A stretch of DNA of 64,000 bases from Hydractinia symbiolongicarpus (Eukaryota; Cnidaria; Hydrozoa; Anthoathecata; Hydractiniidae). The stretch spans positions 20,812,001 to 20,876,000 of the forward strand of contig NC_079888.1 in assembly GCF_029227915.1 (NCBI RefSeq). The letters run 5' to 3'. The notes beneath the pieces were generated by a model. The model was given only the letters and a program-made list of their open reading frames with translations. It was not told where the DNA came from and made no database searches. The stretch's first letter is position 1. Each line of letters starts with the position of its first letter. This document shows, piece after piece, positions 13,471-26,647 of the stretch. The position numbers and the translations under genes are program-made.

Positions 13471-16400
13471 CATTTCATTGACTTTCTAACGGTGTCAGTC
13501 CTTTGAGTTTCAACGGTTGTGTCACATATTCGTACCAACATGTATTTAGCGATATTTTTTGATATTACTAGGTTGCATCGCTTTTAACAATGAAACTTTG
13601 ACTGTGGGACTTAATTGAACTAACTTTGGACTGTGACCTGATAAATGTGATAAATGAGACATTTGGACTCCAAGAAATAACATTCTTCTTAATTTGACGT
13701 GATTGCCGGAACTCAGCGATTACACTGGGCACTGTGGTAGCGCTTTATTTAAAAATTAAGATACAAAAAGTCATTTTTTTATTGTGGGACCAATCCTAGC
13801 AGTTATCGCGCGCTAAAGAAATAGTGACAGTTTCAAGAATTACATTTCATTGACTTTTTAACGGTGTCAGTCCGTTTGAGTTACAACGGTTGTGTCACAT
13901 ATTCGTACCAACATGTATTTAGCGATATTTTTCTGATATTACTAGGTTGCATGGCTTTTAACAATGAAAGGATTGACTGTGGGACTTAATTGAGCTAACT
14001 TTGGACTGTCACCTTATAAATGTGATAAATGAGACAATTGGACTCCAAGAAATAACATTTTTGTTAATTTGACGTGATTGCCAGAACTCAGCGATTACAC
14101 TGGGCACTGTGGTAGCGCTTCATTTAAAAATTAAGCTAAAAAAAGTCATTTTTTTACAGTGGGACCTATCCTAGCCGTTAGCGCGTGTTGAAGAAAAAGC
14201 GACAGTTTTAAGAACTACATTTCATTGACTTTCTAACGGTGTCAGTACTTTTGAGTTACAACGGTTGCGTCACATATTCGTACCAACATGTATTTAGCGA
14301 TATTTTTCTAATATTACTAGGTTGCATCGCTTTTAACAATGAAACGATTGACTGTGGGATTTAATTGAGCTAACTTTGGACTGTCACCTGATAAATGTGA
14401 TAAATGAGACAATTGGACTCAAAGAAATAACATTCTTCTTAATATGACATGATTGCCGAAACTCAGCGATTACACTGGGCTCTGTGGTAGCGCTTCAATT
14501 AAGAATTAAGATAAAAAAGTCATTTTTTTATTGTGGGACCAATCCTAGCCGTTATCGCGCGCTAAAGAAATAGCGACAGTTTCAAAAACTACATTTCATT
14601 GACTTTCTAACGGTGTCAGTCCGTTTGAGTTACAACGGTTGGGTCACATATTCGTACCAACATGTATTTAGCGATATTTTTCTGATATTACTAGGTTGCA
14701 TCGCTTTTAACTATGAAACGAATGACTGTGGCACTTAATTGAGCTAACTTTGGACTGACACCTGATAAATGTGATAAAAGAGACAATTGGACTCCAAGAA
14801 AAAACATTCCTCTTAATTTGACATGATTGCCGAAACTCAGCGATTACACTGGGCTCTGTGGTAGCGCTTCATTTAAGAATTATGATAAAAAGTCATTTTT
14901 TTATTGTGGGACCAATCCTAGCCATTATCGCGCGCTGAGGAAATAGCGACAGTTTTAAAAACTACATTTCATTGACTTTCTAACGGTGTCAGTCCGTTTG
15001 AGTTTCAACGGTTGTGTCACATATTCGTACCAACATGTATTTAGCGATATTTTTTTAGATATTACTAGGTTGCATCGCTTTTAACAATGAAACGATTGAC
15101 TGTGGGACTTAATTGACCTAACTTTGGACTGTGACCTGATAAATGTGATAAATGAGACAATTGGACTCCAAGAAATAACACTCATGTTAACTTGACGTGA
15201 TTGCCGGAACTCAGCGATTACACTGGGCACTGTGGTAGCGCTTCATTTAAAAATCAAACTAAAAAAAGTCATTTTTTTACAGTGGGACCTATCCTAGCCG
15301 TTAGCACGTGTTGAAGAAAAAGCGACAGTTTTAAGAACTACATTTCATTGACTTTCTAACGGTGTCAGTCCTTTTGAGTTACAACGGTTGGGTCACATAT
15401 TCGTACCAACATGTATTTAGCGATATTTTTCTGATATTACTAGGTTGCATCGCTTTTAACTATGAAACGATTGACTGTGGGACTTAATTGAGCTAACTTT
15501 GGACTGTCACCTGATAAATGTGATAAAAGAGACAATTGGACTCCAAGAAAAAACATTCTTCTTAATTTGACATGATTGCCGAAACTCAGCGATTACACTG
15601 GGCTTTGTGGTAGCGCTTCATTTAAGAATTATGATGAAAAAAGTCATTTTTTTATTGTGGGACCAATCCTAGCCATTATCGCGCGCTGAGGAAATAGCGA
15701 CAGTTTCAAAAACTACATTTCATTGACTTTCTAACGGTGTCAGTCCGTTTGAGTTTCAACGGTTGTGTCACATATTCGTACCAACATGTATTTAGCGATA
15801 TTTTTTGATATTACTAGGTTGCATCGCTTTTAACAATGAAACTTTGACTGTGGGACTTAATTGAACTAACTTTGGACTGTGACCTGATAAATGTGATAAA
15901 TGAGACATTTGGACTCCAAGAAATAACACTCTTGTTAACTTGACGTGATTGCCGGAACTCAGCGATTACACTGGGCACTGTGGTAGCGCTTCATTTAAAA
16001 ATTAAGCTAAAAAAAGTCATTTTTTTACAGTGGGACCTATCCTAGCCGTTAGCGCGTGTTGAAGAAAAAGCGACAGTTTTAAGAACTACATTTCATTGAC
16101 TTTCTAACGGTGTCAGTCCTTTTGAGTTGCAACGGTTGGGTCACATATTCGTACCAACATGTATTTAGCGATATTTTTCTGATATTACTAGGTTGCATCG
16201 CTTTTAACTATGAAACGATTGACTGTGGGACTTAATTGAGCTAACTTTGGACTGTCACCTGATAAATGTGATAAAAGAGACAATTGGACTCCAAGAAAAA
16301 ACATTCTTCTTAATTTGACATGATTGCCGAAACTCAGCGATTACACTGGGCTTTGTGGTAGCGCTTCATTTAAGAATTATGATGAAAAAAGTCATTTTTT

Positions 16401-17211
16401 TATTGTGGGACCAATCCTAGCCATTATCGCGCGCTGAGGAAATAGCGACAGTTTCAAAAACTACATTTCATTGACTTTCTAACGGTGTCAGTCCGTTTGA
16501 GTTTCAACGGTTGTGTCACATATTCGTACCAACATGTATTTAGCGATATTTTTTGATATTACTAGGTTGCATCGCTTTTAACAATGAAACTTTGACTGTG
16601 GGACTTAATTGAACTAACTTTGGACTGTGACCTGATAAATGTGATAAATGAGACATTTGGACTCCAAGAAATAACACTCTTGTTAACTTGACGTGATTGC
16701 CGGAACTCAGCGATTACACTGGGCACTGTGGTAGCGCTTCATTTAAAAATTAAGCTAAAAAAAGTCATTTTTTTACAGTGGGACCTATCCTAGCCGTTAG
16801 CGCGTGTTGAAGAAAAAGCGACAGTTTTAAGAACTACATTTCATTGACTTTCTAACAGTGTCAGTCCTTTTGAGTTACAACGGTTGGGTCACATATTCGT
16901 ACCAACATGTATTTAGCGATATTTTTCTGATATTACTAGGTTGCATCGCTTTTAACTATGAAACGATTGACTGTGGGACTTAATTGAGCTAACTTTGGAC
17001 TGTCACCTGATAAATGTGATAAAAGAGACAATTGGACTCCAAGAAAAAACATTCTTCTTAATTTGACATGATTGCCGAAACTCAGCGATTACACTGGGCT
17101 TTGTGGTAGCGCTTCATTTAAGAATTATGATGAAAAAAGTCATTTTTTTATTGTGGGACCAATCCTAGCCATTATCGCGCGCTGACGAAATATCGACAGT
17201 TTCAAAAACTA
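13471..17211. repeat. HOR unit variant (10 monomers, 3,741 bp)
   Basis: C (13471), D (13843), E, F, G, A, B, A', B and A precede the next C-like monomer at 17212. The E, F and G diagnostics match the reference unit (TTTTCTAAT, GAATGACTGTGGCAC, TTTTTTTAGAT), with private changes such as AGTACTTTTG in E and GGACTGACACC in F. The same unit architecture at four different lengths (8, 14, 9 and 10 monomers) characterises the first 17 kb. Confidence 0.8.
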
Positions 17212-20200
17212 CATTTCATTGACTTTCTAACGGAGTCAGTCCGTTTGAGTTTCAACGGTTGTGTCACATATTCGTACCAACATGTATTTAGCGATATTTT
17301 TTGATATTACTAGGTTGCATCGCTTTTAACAATGAAACTTTGACTGTGGGACTTAATTGAACTAACTTTGGACTGTGACCTGATAAATGTGATAAATGAG
17401 ACATTTGGACTCCAAGAAATAACATTCTTCTTAATTTGACGTGATTGCCGGAACTCAGCGATTACACTGGGCTCTGTTGTAGCGCTTCAATTAAGAATTA
17501 AGATAAATAAGTTATTTTTTTTGCGGGAATAATCCTAGCCATTATCTCGCGCTGAAGAAATAGCGGCAGTTTCAAAAACTACATTTCATTGACTTTCTAA
17601 CGGTGTCAGTCCGTTTGAGTTACAACGGTTGGGTCACATATTCGTACCAACATGTATTTAGCGATATTTTTCTGATATTACTAGGTTGCATCGCTTTTAA
17701 CAATGAAACGATTGACTGTGGGATTTAATTGAGCTAACTTTGGACTGTCACCTGATAAATGTGATAAATGAGACAATTGGACTCCAAGAAATAACATTCT
17801 TGTTAATTTTACGTGATTTCCGGAACTCAGCGATTACACTGGGCACTGTGGTAGCGCTTCATTTAAGAATTATGATAAAAAAAGTCATTTTTTTATTGTG
17901 GGACCAATCCTAGCCGTTATCGCGCGCTAAAGAAATAGCGACAGTTTCAAGAGCTACATTTTATTGACTTTCTAACGGTGTCAGTCCGTTTGAGTTACAA
18001 CGGTTGGGTCACATATTCGTACCAACATGTATTTAGCGATATTTTTTGATATTACTAGGTTGCATCGCTTTTAACAATGAAACTTTGACTGTGGGACTTA
18101 ATTGAACTAACTTTGGACTGTGACCTGATAAATGTGATAAATGAGACATTTGGACTCCAAGAAATAACACTCTTGTTAACTTGACGTGATTGCCGGAACT
18201 CAGCGATTACACTGGGCTTTGTGGTAGCGCTTCATTTAAGAATTATGATGAAAAAAGTCATTTTTTTATTGTGGGACCAATCCTAGCCATTATCGCGCGC
18301 TGAGGAAATAGCGACAGTTTCAAAAACTACATTTCATTGACTTTCTAACGGTGTCAGTCCGTTTGAGTTTCAACGGTTGTGTCACATATTCGTACCAACA
18401 TGTATTTAGCGATATTTTTTGATATTACTAGGTTGCATCGCTTTTAACAATGAAACTTTGACTGTGGGACTTAATTGAACTAACTTTGGACTGTGACCTG
18501 ATAAATGTGATAAATGAGACATTTGGACTCCAAGAAATAACACTCTTGTTAACTTGACGTGATTGCCGGAACTCAGCGATTACACTGGGCACTGTGGTTG
18601 CGCTTCATTTAAAAATTAAGCTAAAAAAAGTCATTTTTTTATTGTGGGACCAATCCTAGCCGTTATCGCGCGCTAAAGAAATAGCGACAGTTTCAAGAGC
18701 TACATTTTATTGACTTTCTAACGGTGTCAGTCCGTTTGAGTTACAACGGTTGGGTCACATATTCGTACCAACATGTATTTAGCGATATTTTTTGATATTA
18801 CTAGGTTGCATCGCTTTTAACAATGAAACTTTGACTGTGGGACTTAATTGAACTAACTTTGGACTGTGACCTGATAAATGTGATAAATGAGACATTTGGA
18901 CTCCAAGAAATAACACTCTTGTTAACTTGACGTGATTGCCGGAACTCAGCGATTACACTGGGCACTGTGGTAGCGCTTCATTTAAAAATTAAGCTAAAAA
19001 AAGTCATTTTTTTACAGTGGGACCTATCCTAGCCGTTAGCGCGTGTTGAAGAAAAAGCGACAGTTTTAAGAACTACATTTCATTGACTTTCTAACGGTGT
19101 CAGTCCTTTTGAGTTACAACGGTTGGGTCACATATTCGTACCAACATGTATTTAGCGATATTTTTCTGATATTACTAGGTTGCATCGCTTTTAACTATGA
19201 AACGATTGACTGTGGGACTTAATTGAGCTAACTTTGGACTGTCACCTGATAAATGTGATAAAAGAGACAATTGGACTCCAAGAAAAAACATTCTTCTTAA
19301 TTTGACATGATTGCCGAAACTCAGCGATTACACTGGGCTTTGTGGTAGCGCTTCATTTAAGAATTATGATGAAAAAAGTCATTTTTTTATTGTGGGACCA
19401 ATCCTAGCCATTATCGCGCGCTGACGAAATAGCGACAGTTTCAAAAACTACATTTCATTGACTTTCTAACGGTGTCAGTCCGTTTGAGTTTCAACGGTTG
19501 TGTCACATATTCGTACCAACATGTATTTAGCGATATTTTTTGATATTACTAGGTTGCATCGCTTTTAACAATGAAACTTTGACTGTGGGACTTAATTGAA
19601 CTAACTTTGGACTGTGACCTGATAAATGTGATAAATGAGACATTTGGACTCCAAGAAATAACATTCTTCTTAATTTGACGTGATTGCCGGAACTCAGCGA
19701 TTACACTGGGCTCTGTTGTAGCGCTTCAATTAAGAATTAAGATAAAAAAGTTATTTTTTTTGCGGGAATAATCCTAGCCATTATCTCGCGCTGAAGAAAT
19801 AGCGGCAGTTTCAAAAACTACATTTCATTGACTTTCTAACGGTGTCAGTCCGTTTGAGTTTCAACGGTTGTGTCACATATTCGTACCAACATGTATTTAG
19901 CGATATTTTTTGATATTACTAGGTTGCATCGCTTTTAACAATGAAACTTTGACTGTGGGACTTAATTGAACTAACTTTGGACTGTGACCTGATAAATGTG
20001 ATAAATGAGACATTTGGACTCCAAGAAATAACATTCTTCTTAATTTGACGTGATTGCCGGAACTCAGCGATTACACTGGGCTCTGTTGTAGCGCTTCAAT
20101 TAAGAATTAAGATAAAAAAGTTATTTTTTTTGCGGGAATAATCCTAGCCATTATCTCGCGCTGAAGAAATAGCGGCAGTTTCAAAAACTACATTTCATTG

Positions 20201-22433
20201 ACTTTCTAACGGTGTCAGTCCGTTTGAGTTACAACGGTTGGGTCACATATTCGTACCAACATGTATTTAGCGATATTTTTCTGATATTACTAGGTTGCAT
20301 CGCTTTTAACAATGAAACGATTGACTGTGGGATTTAATTGAGCTAACTTTGGACTGTCACCTGATAAATGTGATAAATGAGACAATTGGACTCCAAGAAA
20401 TAACATTCTTGTTAATTTTACGTGATTTCCGGAACTCAGCGATTACACTGGGCACTGTGGTAGCGCTTTATTTAAAAATTAAGATACAAAAAGTCATTTT
20501 TTTATTGTGGGACCAATCCTAGCAGTTATCGCGCGCTAAAGAAATAGCGACAGTTTCAAGAATTACATTTCATTGACTTTTTAACGGTGTCAGTCCGTTT
20601 GAGTTACAACGGTTGTGTCACATATTCGTACCAACATGTATTTAGCGATATTTTTCTGATATTACTAGGTTGCATGGCTTTTAACAATGAAACGATTGAC
20701 TGTGGGACTTAATTGAGCTAACTTTGGACTGTCACCTTATAAATGTGATAAATGAGACAATTGGACTCCAAGAAATAACATTCTTGTTAATTTGACGTGA
20801 TTGCCAGAACTCAGCGATTACACTGGGCACTGTGGTAGCGCTTCATTTAAAAATTAAGCTAAAAAAAGTCATTTTTTTACAGTGGGACCTATCCTAGCCG
20901 TTAGCGCGTGTTGAAGAAAAAGCGGCAGTTTTAAGAACTACATTTCATTGACTTTCTAACGGTGTCAGTCCTTTTGAGTTACAACGGTTGGGTCACATAT
21001 TCGTACCAACATGTATTTAGCGATATTTTTTGATATTACTAGGTTGCATCGCTTTTAACAATGAAACTTTGACTCTGGGACTTAATTGAACTAACTTTGG
21101 ACTGTGACCTGATAAATGTGATAAATGAGACATTTGGACTCCAAGAAATAACACTCTTGTTAACTTGACGTGATTGCCGGAACTCAGCGATTACACTGGG
21201 CACTGTGGTAGCGCTTCATTTAAAAATTAAGCTAAAAAAAGTCATTTTTTTACAGTGGGACCTATCCTAGCCGTTAGCGCGTGTTGAAGAAAAAGCGACA
21301 GTTTTAAGAACTACATTGTATTGACTTTCTAACGGTGTCAGTCCTTTTGAGTTACAACGGTTGGGTCACATATTCGTACCAACATGTATTTAGCGATATT
21401 TTTCTGATATTACTAGGTTGCATCGCTTTTAACTATGAAACGATTGACTGTGGGACTTAATTGAGCTAACTTTGGACTGTCACCTGATAAATGTGATAAA
21501 AGAGACAGTTGGACTCCAAGAAAAAACATTCTTCTTAATTTGACATGATTGCCGAAACTCAGCGATTACACTGGGCTTTGTGGTAGCGCTTCATTTAAGA
21601 ATTATGATGAAAAAAGTCATTTTTTTATTGCGGGACCAATCCTAGCCATTATCGCGCGCTGAGGAAATAGCGACAGTTTCAAAAACTACATTTCATTGAC
21701 TTTCTAACGGTGTCAGTCCGTTTGAGTTTCAACGGTTGTGTCACATATTCGTACCAACATGTATTTAGCGATATTTTTTGATATTACTAGGTTGCATCGC
21801 TTTTAACAATGAAACTTTGACTGTGGGACTTAATTGAACTAACTTTGGACTGTGACCTGATAAATGTGATAAATGAGACATTTGGACTCCAAGAAATAAC
21901 ATTCTTCTTAATTTGACGTGATTGCCGGAACTCAGCGATTACACTGGGCTCTGTTGTAGCGCTTCAATTAAGAATTAAGATAAAAAAGTTATTTTTTTTG
22001 CGGGAATAATCCTAGCTATTATCTCGCGCTGAAGAAATAGCGGCAGTTTCAAAAACTACATTTCATTGACTTTCTAACGGTGTCAGTCCGTTTGAGTTAC
22101 AACGGTTGGGTCACATATTCGTACCAACATGTATTTAGCGATATTTTTCTGATATTACTAGGTTGCATCGCTTTTAACAATGAAACGATTGACTGTTGGA
22201 TTTAATTGAGCTAACTTTGGACTGTCACCTGATAAATGTGATAAATGAGACAATTGGACTCCAAGAAATAACATTCTTGTTAATTTTACGTGATTTCCGG
22301 AACTCAGCGATTACACTGGGCACTGTGGTAGCGCTTTATTTAAAAATTAAGATACAAAAAGTCATTTTTTTATTGTGGGACCAATCCTAGCAGTTATCGC
22401 GCGCTAAAGAAATAGCGACAGTTTCAAGAATTA
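17212..22433. repeat. Mixed-subtype satellite block with 370-bp H monomers
   Basis: HOR order breaks down here. A new H monomer appears (starts 17212, 19451, 19821, 21689), marked by GTTATTTTTTTTGCGGGAA, AATAATCC, CTCTGTTGTAGCG and TCTCGCGCTGAAG. It is 370 bp, shorter than its neighbours, and copies at 19451 and 19821 are adjacent and nearly identical. Other monomers are hybrids, for example 17957, which is B-like on the left and A-like (GATGAAAAAAG) on the right, and J types (20191, 22059) with TTTTACGTGATTTCCGG. The block separates the eight-monomer HOR domain from the five-monomer one. Confidence 0.75.
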
Positions 22434-25400
22434 CATTTCATTGACTTTCTAACGGTGTCAGTCCGTTTGAGTTACAACGGTTGTGTCACATATTCGTACC
22501 AACATGTATTTAGCGATATTTTTCTGATATTACTAGGTTGCATGGCTTTTAACAATGAAACGATTGACTGTGGGACTTAATTGAGCTAACTTTGGACTGT
22601 CACCTTATAAATGTGATAAATGAGACAATTGGACTCCAAGAAATAACATTCTTCTTAATTTGACGTGATTGCCAGAACTCAGCGATTACACTGGGCACTG
22701 TGGTAGCGCTTCATTTAAAAATTAAGATACAAAAAGTCATTTTTTTATTGTGGGACCAATCCTAGCCCTTATCTCGCGCTAAAGAAATAGCGGCAGTTTC
22801 AAACACTACATTTCATTGACTTTCTAACGGTGTCAGTCCGTTTGAGTTACAACGGTTGGGTCACATATTCGTACCAACATGTATTTAGCGTTATTTTTCT
22901 GATATTACTAGGTTGCATCGCTTTTAACAATGAAACGATTGACTGTGCGACTTAATTGAGCTAACTTTGGACTGTCACCTGATAAATGTGATAAATGAGA
23001 CAATTAGACTCCAAGAAATAACATTCTTGTTAATTTGACGTGATTGCCGGAACTCAGAGATTACACTGGGCACTGTGGTAGCGCTTCATTTAAAAATTAA
23101 GATACAAAAAGTCATTTTTTTATTGCGGGACCAATCCTAACCGTTATCGCGCGCTAAAGAAATAGCGAAAGCTCCAAGAACTACATTTCATTAACTTTCT
23201 AACGGTGTCAGTCCGTTTGAGTTACAACGGTTGGGTCACATATTCGTACCAACATGTATTTAGCGATATTTTTCTGATATTACTAGGTTGCATCGCTTTT
23301 AACAATGAAACGATTGACTGTGGGACTTAATTGAGCTAACTTTGGACTGTCACCTGATAAATGTGATAAATGAGACAATTGGACTCCAAGAAATAACATT
23401 CTTGTTAATTTGACGTGATTGCCGGAACTCAGAGATTACACTGGGCACTGTGGTAGCGCTTCATTTAAAAATTAAGATACAAAAAGTCATTTTTTTATTG
23501 CGGGACCAATCCTAGCCGTTATCGCACGCTAAAGAATTAGCGACAGCTCCAAGAACTACATTTCATTGACTTTCTAACGGTGTCAGTCCGTTTGAGTTAC
23601 AACGGTTGGGTCACATATTCGTATCAACATGTATTTAGCGATATTTTTCTGATATTACTAGGTTGCATCGCTTTTAACAATGAAACGATTGACTGTGGGA
23701 TTTAATTGAGCTAACTTTGGACTGTCACCTGATAAATGTGATAAAGGAGACAATTGGACTCCAAGAAATAACATTCTTGTTAATTTTACGTGATTTCCGG
23801 AACTCAGCGATTACACTGGGCACTGTGGTAGCGCTTTATTTAAAAATTAAGATACAAAAAGTCATTTTTTTATTGTGGGACCAATCCTAGCAGTTATCGC
23901 GCGCTAAAGAAATAGCGACAGTTTCAAGAATTACATTTCATTGACTTTCTAACGGTGTCAGTCCGTTTGAGTTACAACGGTTGTGTCACATTTTCGTACC
24001 AATATGTATTTAGCGATATTTTTCTGATATTACTAGGTTGCATGGCTTTTAACAATGAAACGATTGACTGTGGGATTTAATTGAGCTAACTTTGGACTGT
24101 CACCTGATAAATGTGATAAAGGAGACAATTGGACTCCAAGAAATAACATTCTTGTTAATTTTACGTGATTTCCGGAACTCAGCGATTACACTGGGCACTG
24201 TGGTAGCGCTTTATTTAAAAATTAAGATACAAAAATTCATTTTTTTATTGTGGGACCAATCCTAGCAGTTATCGCGCGCTAAAGAAATAGCGACAGTTTC
24301 AAGAATTACATTTCATTGTCTTTCTAACGGTGTCAGTCCGTTTGAGTTACAACGGTTGGGTCACATATTCGTACCAACATGTATTTAGCGATATTTTTCT
24401 GATATTACTAGGTTGCATGGCTTTTAACAATGAAACGATTGACTGTGGGACTTAATTGAGCTAACTTTGGACTGTCACCTTATAAATGTGATAAATGAGA
24501 CAATTGGACTCCAAGAAATAAAATTCTTGTTAATTTGACGTGATTGCCAGAACTCAGCGATTACACTGGGCACTGTGGTAGCGCTTCATTTAAAAATTAA
24601 GATACAAAAAGTCATTTTTTTATTGTGGGACCAATCCTAGCCATTATCTCGCGCTAAAGAAATAGCGGCAGTTTCAAAAACTACATTTCATTGACTTTCT
24701 AACGGTGTCAGTCCGTTTGAGTTACAACGGTTGGGTCACATATTCGTACCAACATGTATTTAGCGTTATTTTTCTGATATTACTAGGTTGCATCGCTTTT
24801 AACAATGAAACGATTGACTGTGGGACTTAATTGAGCTAACTTTGGACTGTCACCTGATAAATGTGATAAATGAGACAATTAGACTCCAAGAAATAACATT
24901 CTTGTTAATTTGACGTGATTGCCGGAACTCAGAGATTACACTGGGCACTGTGGTAGCGCTTCATTTAAAAATTAAGATACAAAAAGTCATTTTTTTATTG
25001 CGGGACCAATCCTAGCCGTTATCGCGCGCTAAAGAAATAGCGAAAGCTCAAAGAACTACATTTCATTGACTTTCTAACGGTGTCAGTCCGTTTGAGTTAC
25101 AACGGTTGGGTCACATATTCGTACCAACATGTATTTAGCGATATTTTTCTGATATTACTAGGTTGCATCGCTTTTAACAATGAAACGATTGACTGTGGGA
25201 CTTAATTGAGCTAACTTTGGACTGTCACCTGATAAATGTGATAAATGAGACAATTGGACTCCAAGAAATAACATTCTTGTTAATTTGACGTGATTGCCGG
25301 AACTCAGAGATTACACTGGGCACTGTGGTAGCGCTTCATTTAAAAATTAAGATACAAAAAGTCATTTTTTTATTGCGGGACCAATCCTAGCCGTTATCGC

Positions 25401-25808
25401 ACGCTAAAGAATTAGCGACAGCTCCAAGAACTACATTTCATTGACTTTCTAACGGTGTCAGTCCGTTTGAGTTACAACGGTTGGGTCACATATTCGTACC
25501 AACATGTATTTAGCGATATTTTTCTGATATTACTAGGTTGCATCGCTTTTAACAATGAAACGATTGACTGTGGGATTTAATTGAGCTAACTTTGGACTGT
25601 CACCTGATAAATGTGATAAAGGAGACAATTGGACTCCAAGAAATAACATTCTTGTTAATTTTACGTGATTTCCGGAACTCAGCGATTACACTGGGCACTG
25701 TGGTAGCGCTTTATTTAAAAATTAAGATACAAAAAGTCATTTTTTTGTTGTGGGACCAATCCTAGCAGTTATCGCGCGCTAAAGAAATAGCGACAGTTTC
25801 AAGAATTA
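22434..25808. repeat. Five-monomer higher-order repeat (1,875 bp), about 1.8 copies
   Basis: The order D-K-K'-J-J runs from 22434, 22809, 23184, 23559 and 23934, then restarts at 24309, 24684, 25059 and 25434. Each step is 375 bp. Markers repeat at exactly 1,875 bp: TAGCGTTATTTTT in K, GCGAAAGCTC at the end of K, ATTAGCGACAGCTCC in K', and TTTTACGTGATTTCCGG in J. The fifth monomer of the second unit (25809) switches to a different subtype, which marks the domain edge. Confidence 0.85.
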
Positions 25809-26585
25809 CATTTCATTGACTTTCTAACGGTGTCAGTCCGTTTGAGTTACAACGGTTGTGTCACATATTCGTACCAACATGTATTTAGCGATATTTTTCT
25901 GATATTACTAGGTTGCATCGCTTTTAACAATGAAACGATTGACTGTGGGACTTAATTGAGCTAACTTTGGACTGTCACCTGATAAATGTGATAAAAGAGA
26001 CAATTGGACTCCAAGAAAACACATTCTTCTTAAATTGACATGATTGCCGAAACTCAGCGATTACACTGGGCTCTGTGGTAGCGCTTCAATTAAGAATTAA
26101 GATAAAAAAGTCATTTTTTTTTGCGGGACCAATCCTAGCCATTATCTCGCGCTGAAGAAATAGCGGCAGTTTCAAAAACTACATTTCATTGACTTTCTAA
26201 CAGTGTCAGTCCGTTTGAGTTACAACGGTTGGGTCACATATTCGTACCAACATGTATTTAGCGATATTTTTCTGATATTACTAGGTTGCATCGCTTTTAA
26301 CAATGAAACGATTGACTGTGGGTCTTAATTGAGCTAACTTTGGACTGTCACCTGATAAATGTGATAAATGAGACAATTGGACTCCAAGAAATAAGATTCT
26401 TGTTAATTTGACGTGATTGCCGGAACTCAGCGATTACACTGGGCACTGTGGTAGCGCTTCATTTAAAAATTAAGATACAAAAAGTCATTTTTTTATTGTG
26501 GGACCAATCCTAGCCATTATCTCGCGCTAAAGAAATAGCGGCAGTTTCAAAAACTACATTTCATTGACTTTCTAACGGTGTCAGT

Positions 26586-26647
26586 CCGTTTGAGTTACAA
26601 CGGTTGGGTCACATATCCGTTTGAGTTACAACGGTTGGGTCTCATAT
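26586..26647. repeat. 31-bp tandem duplication inside a monomer (copy 1)
   Basis: Bases 26586-26616 (CCGTTTGAG...CACATAT) are repeated immediately at 26617-26647 with a single mismatch (GTCACAT versus GTCTCAT). This makes the monomer 407 bp instead of about 376. The duplication covers monomer positions about 31-61 and is found at only one other place in the window. Confidence 0.93.
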
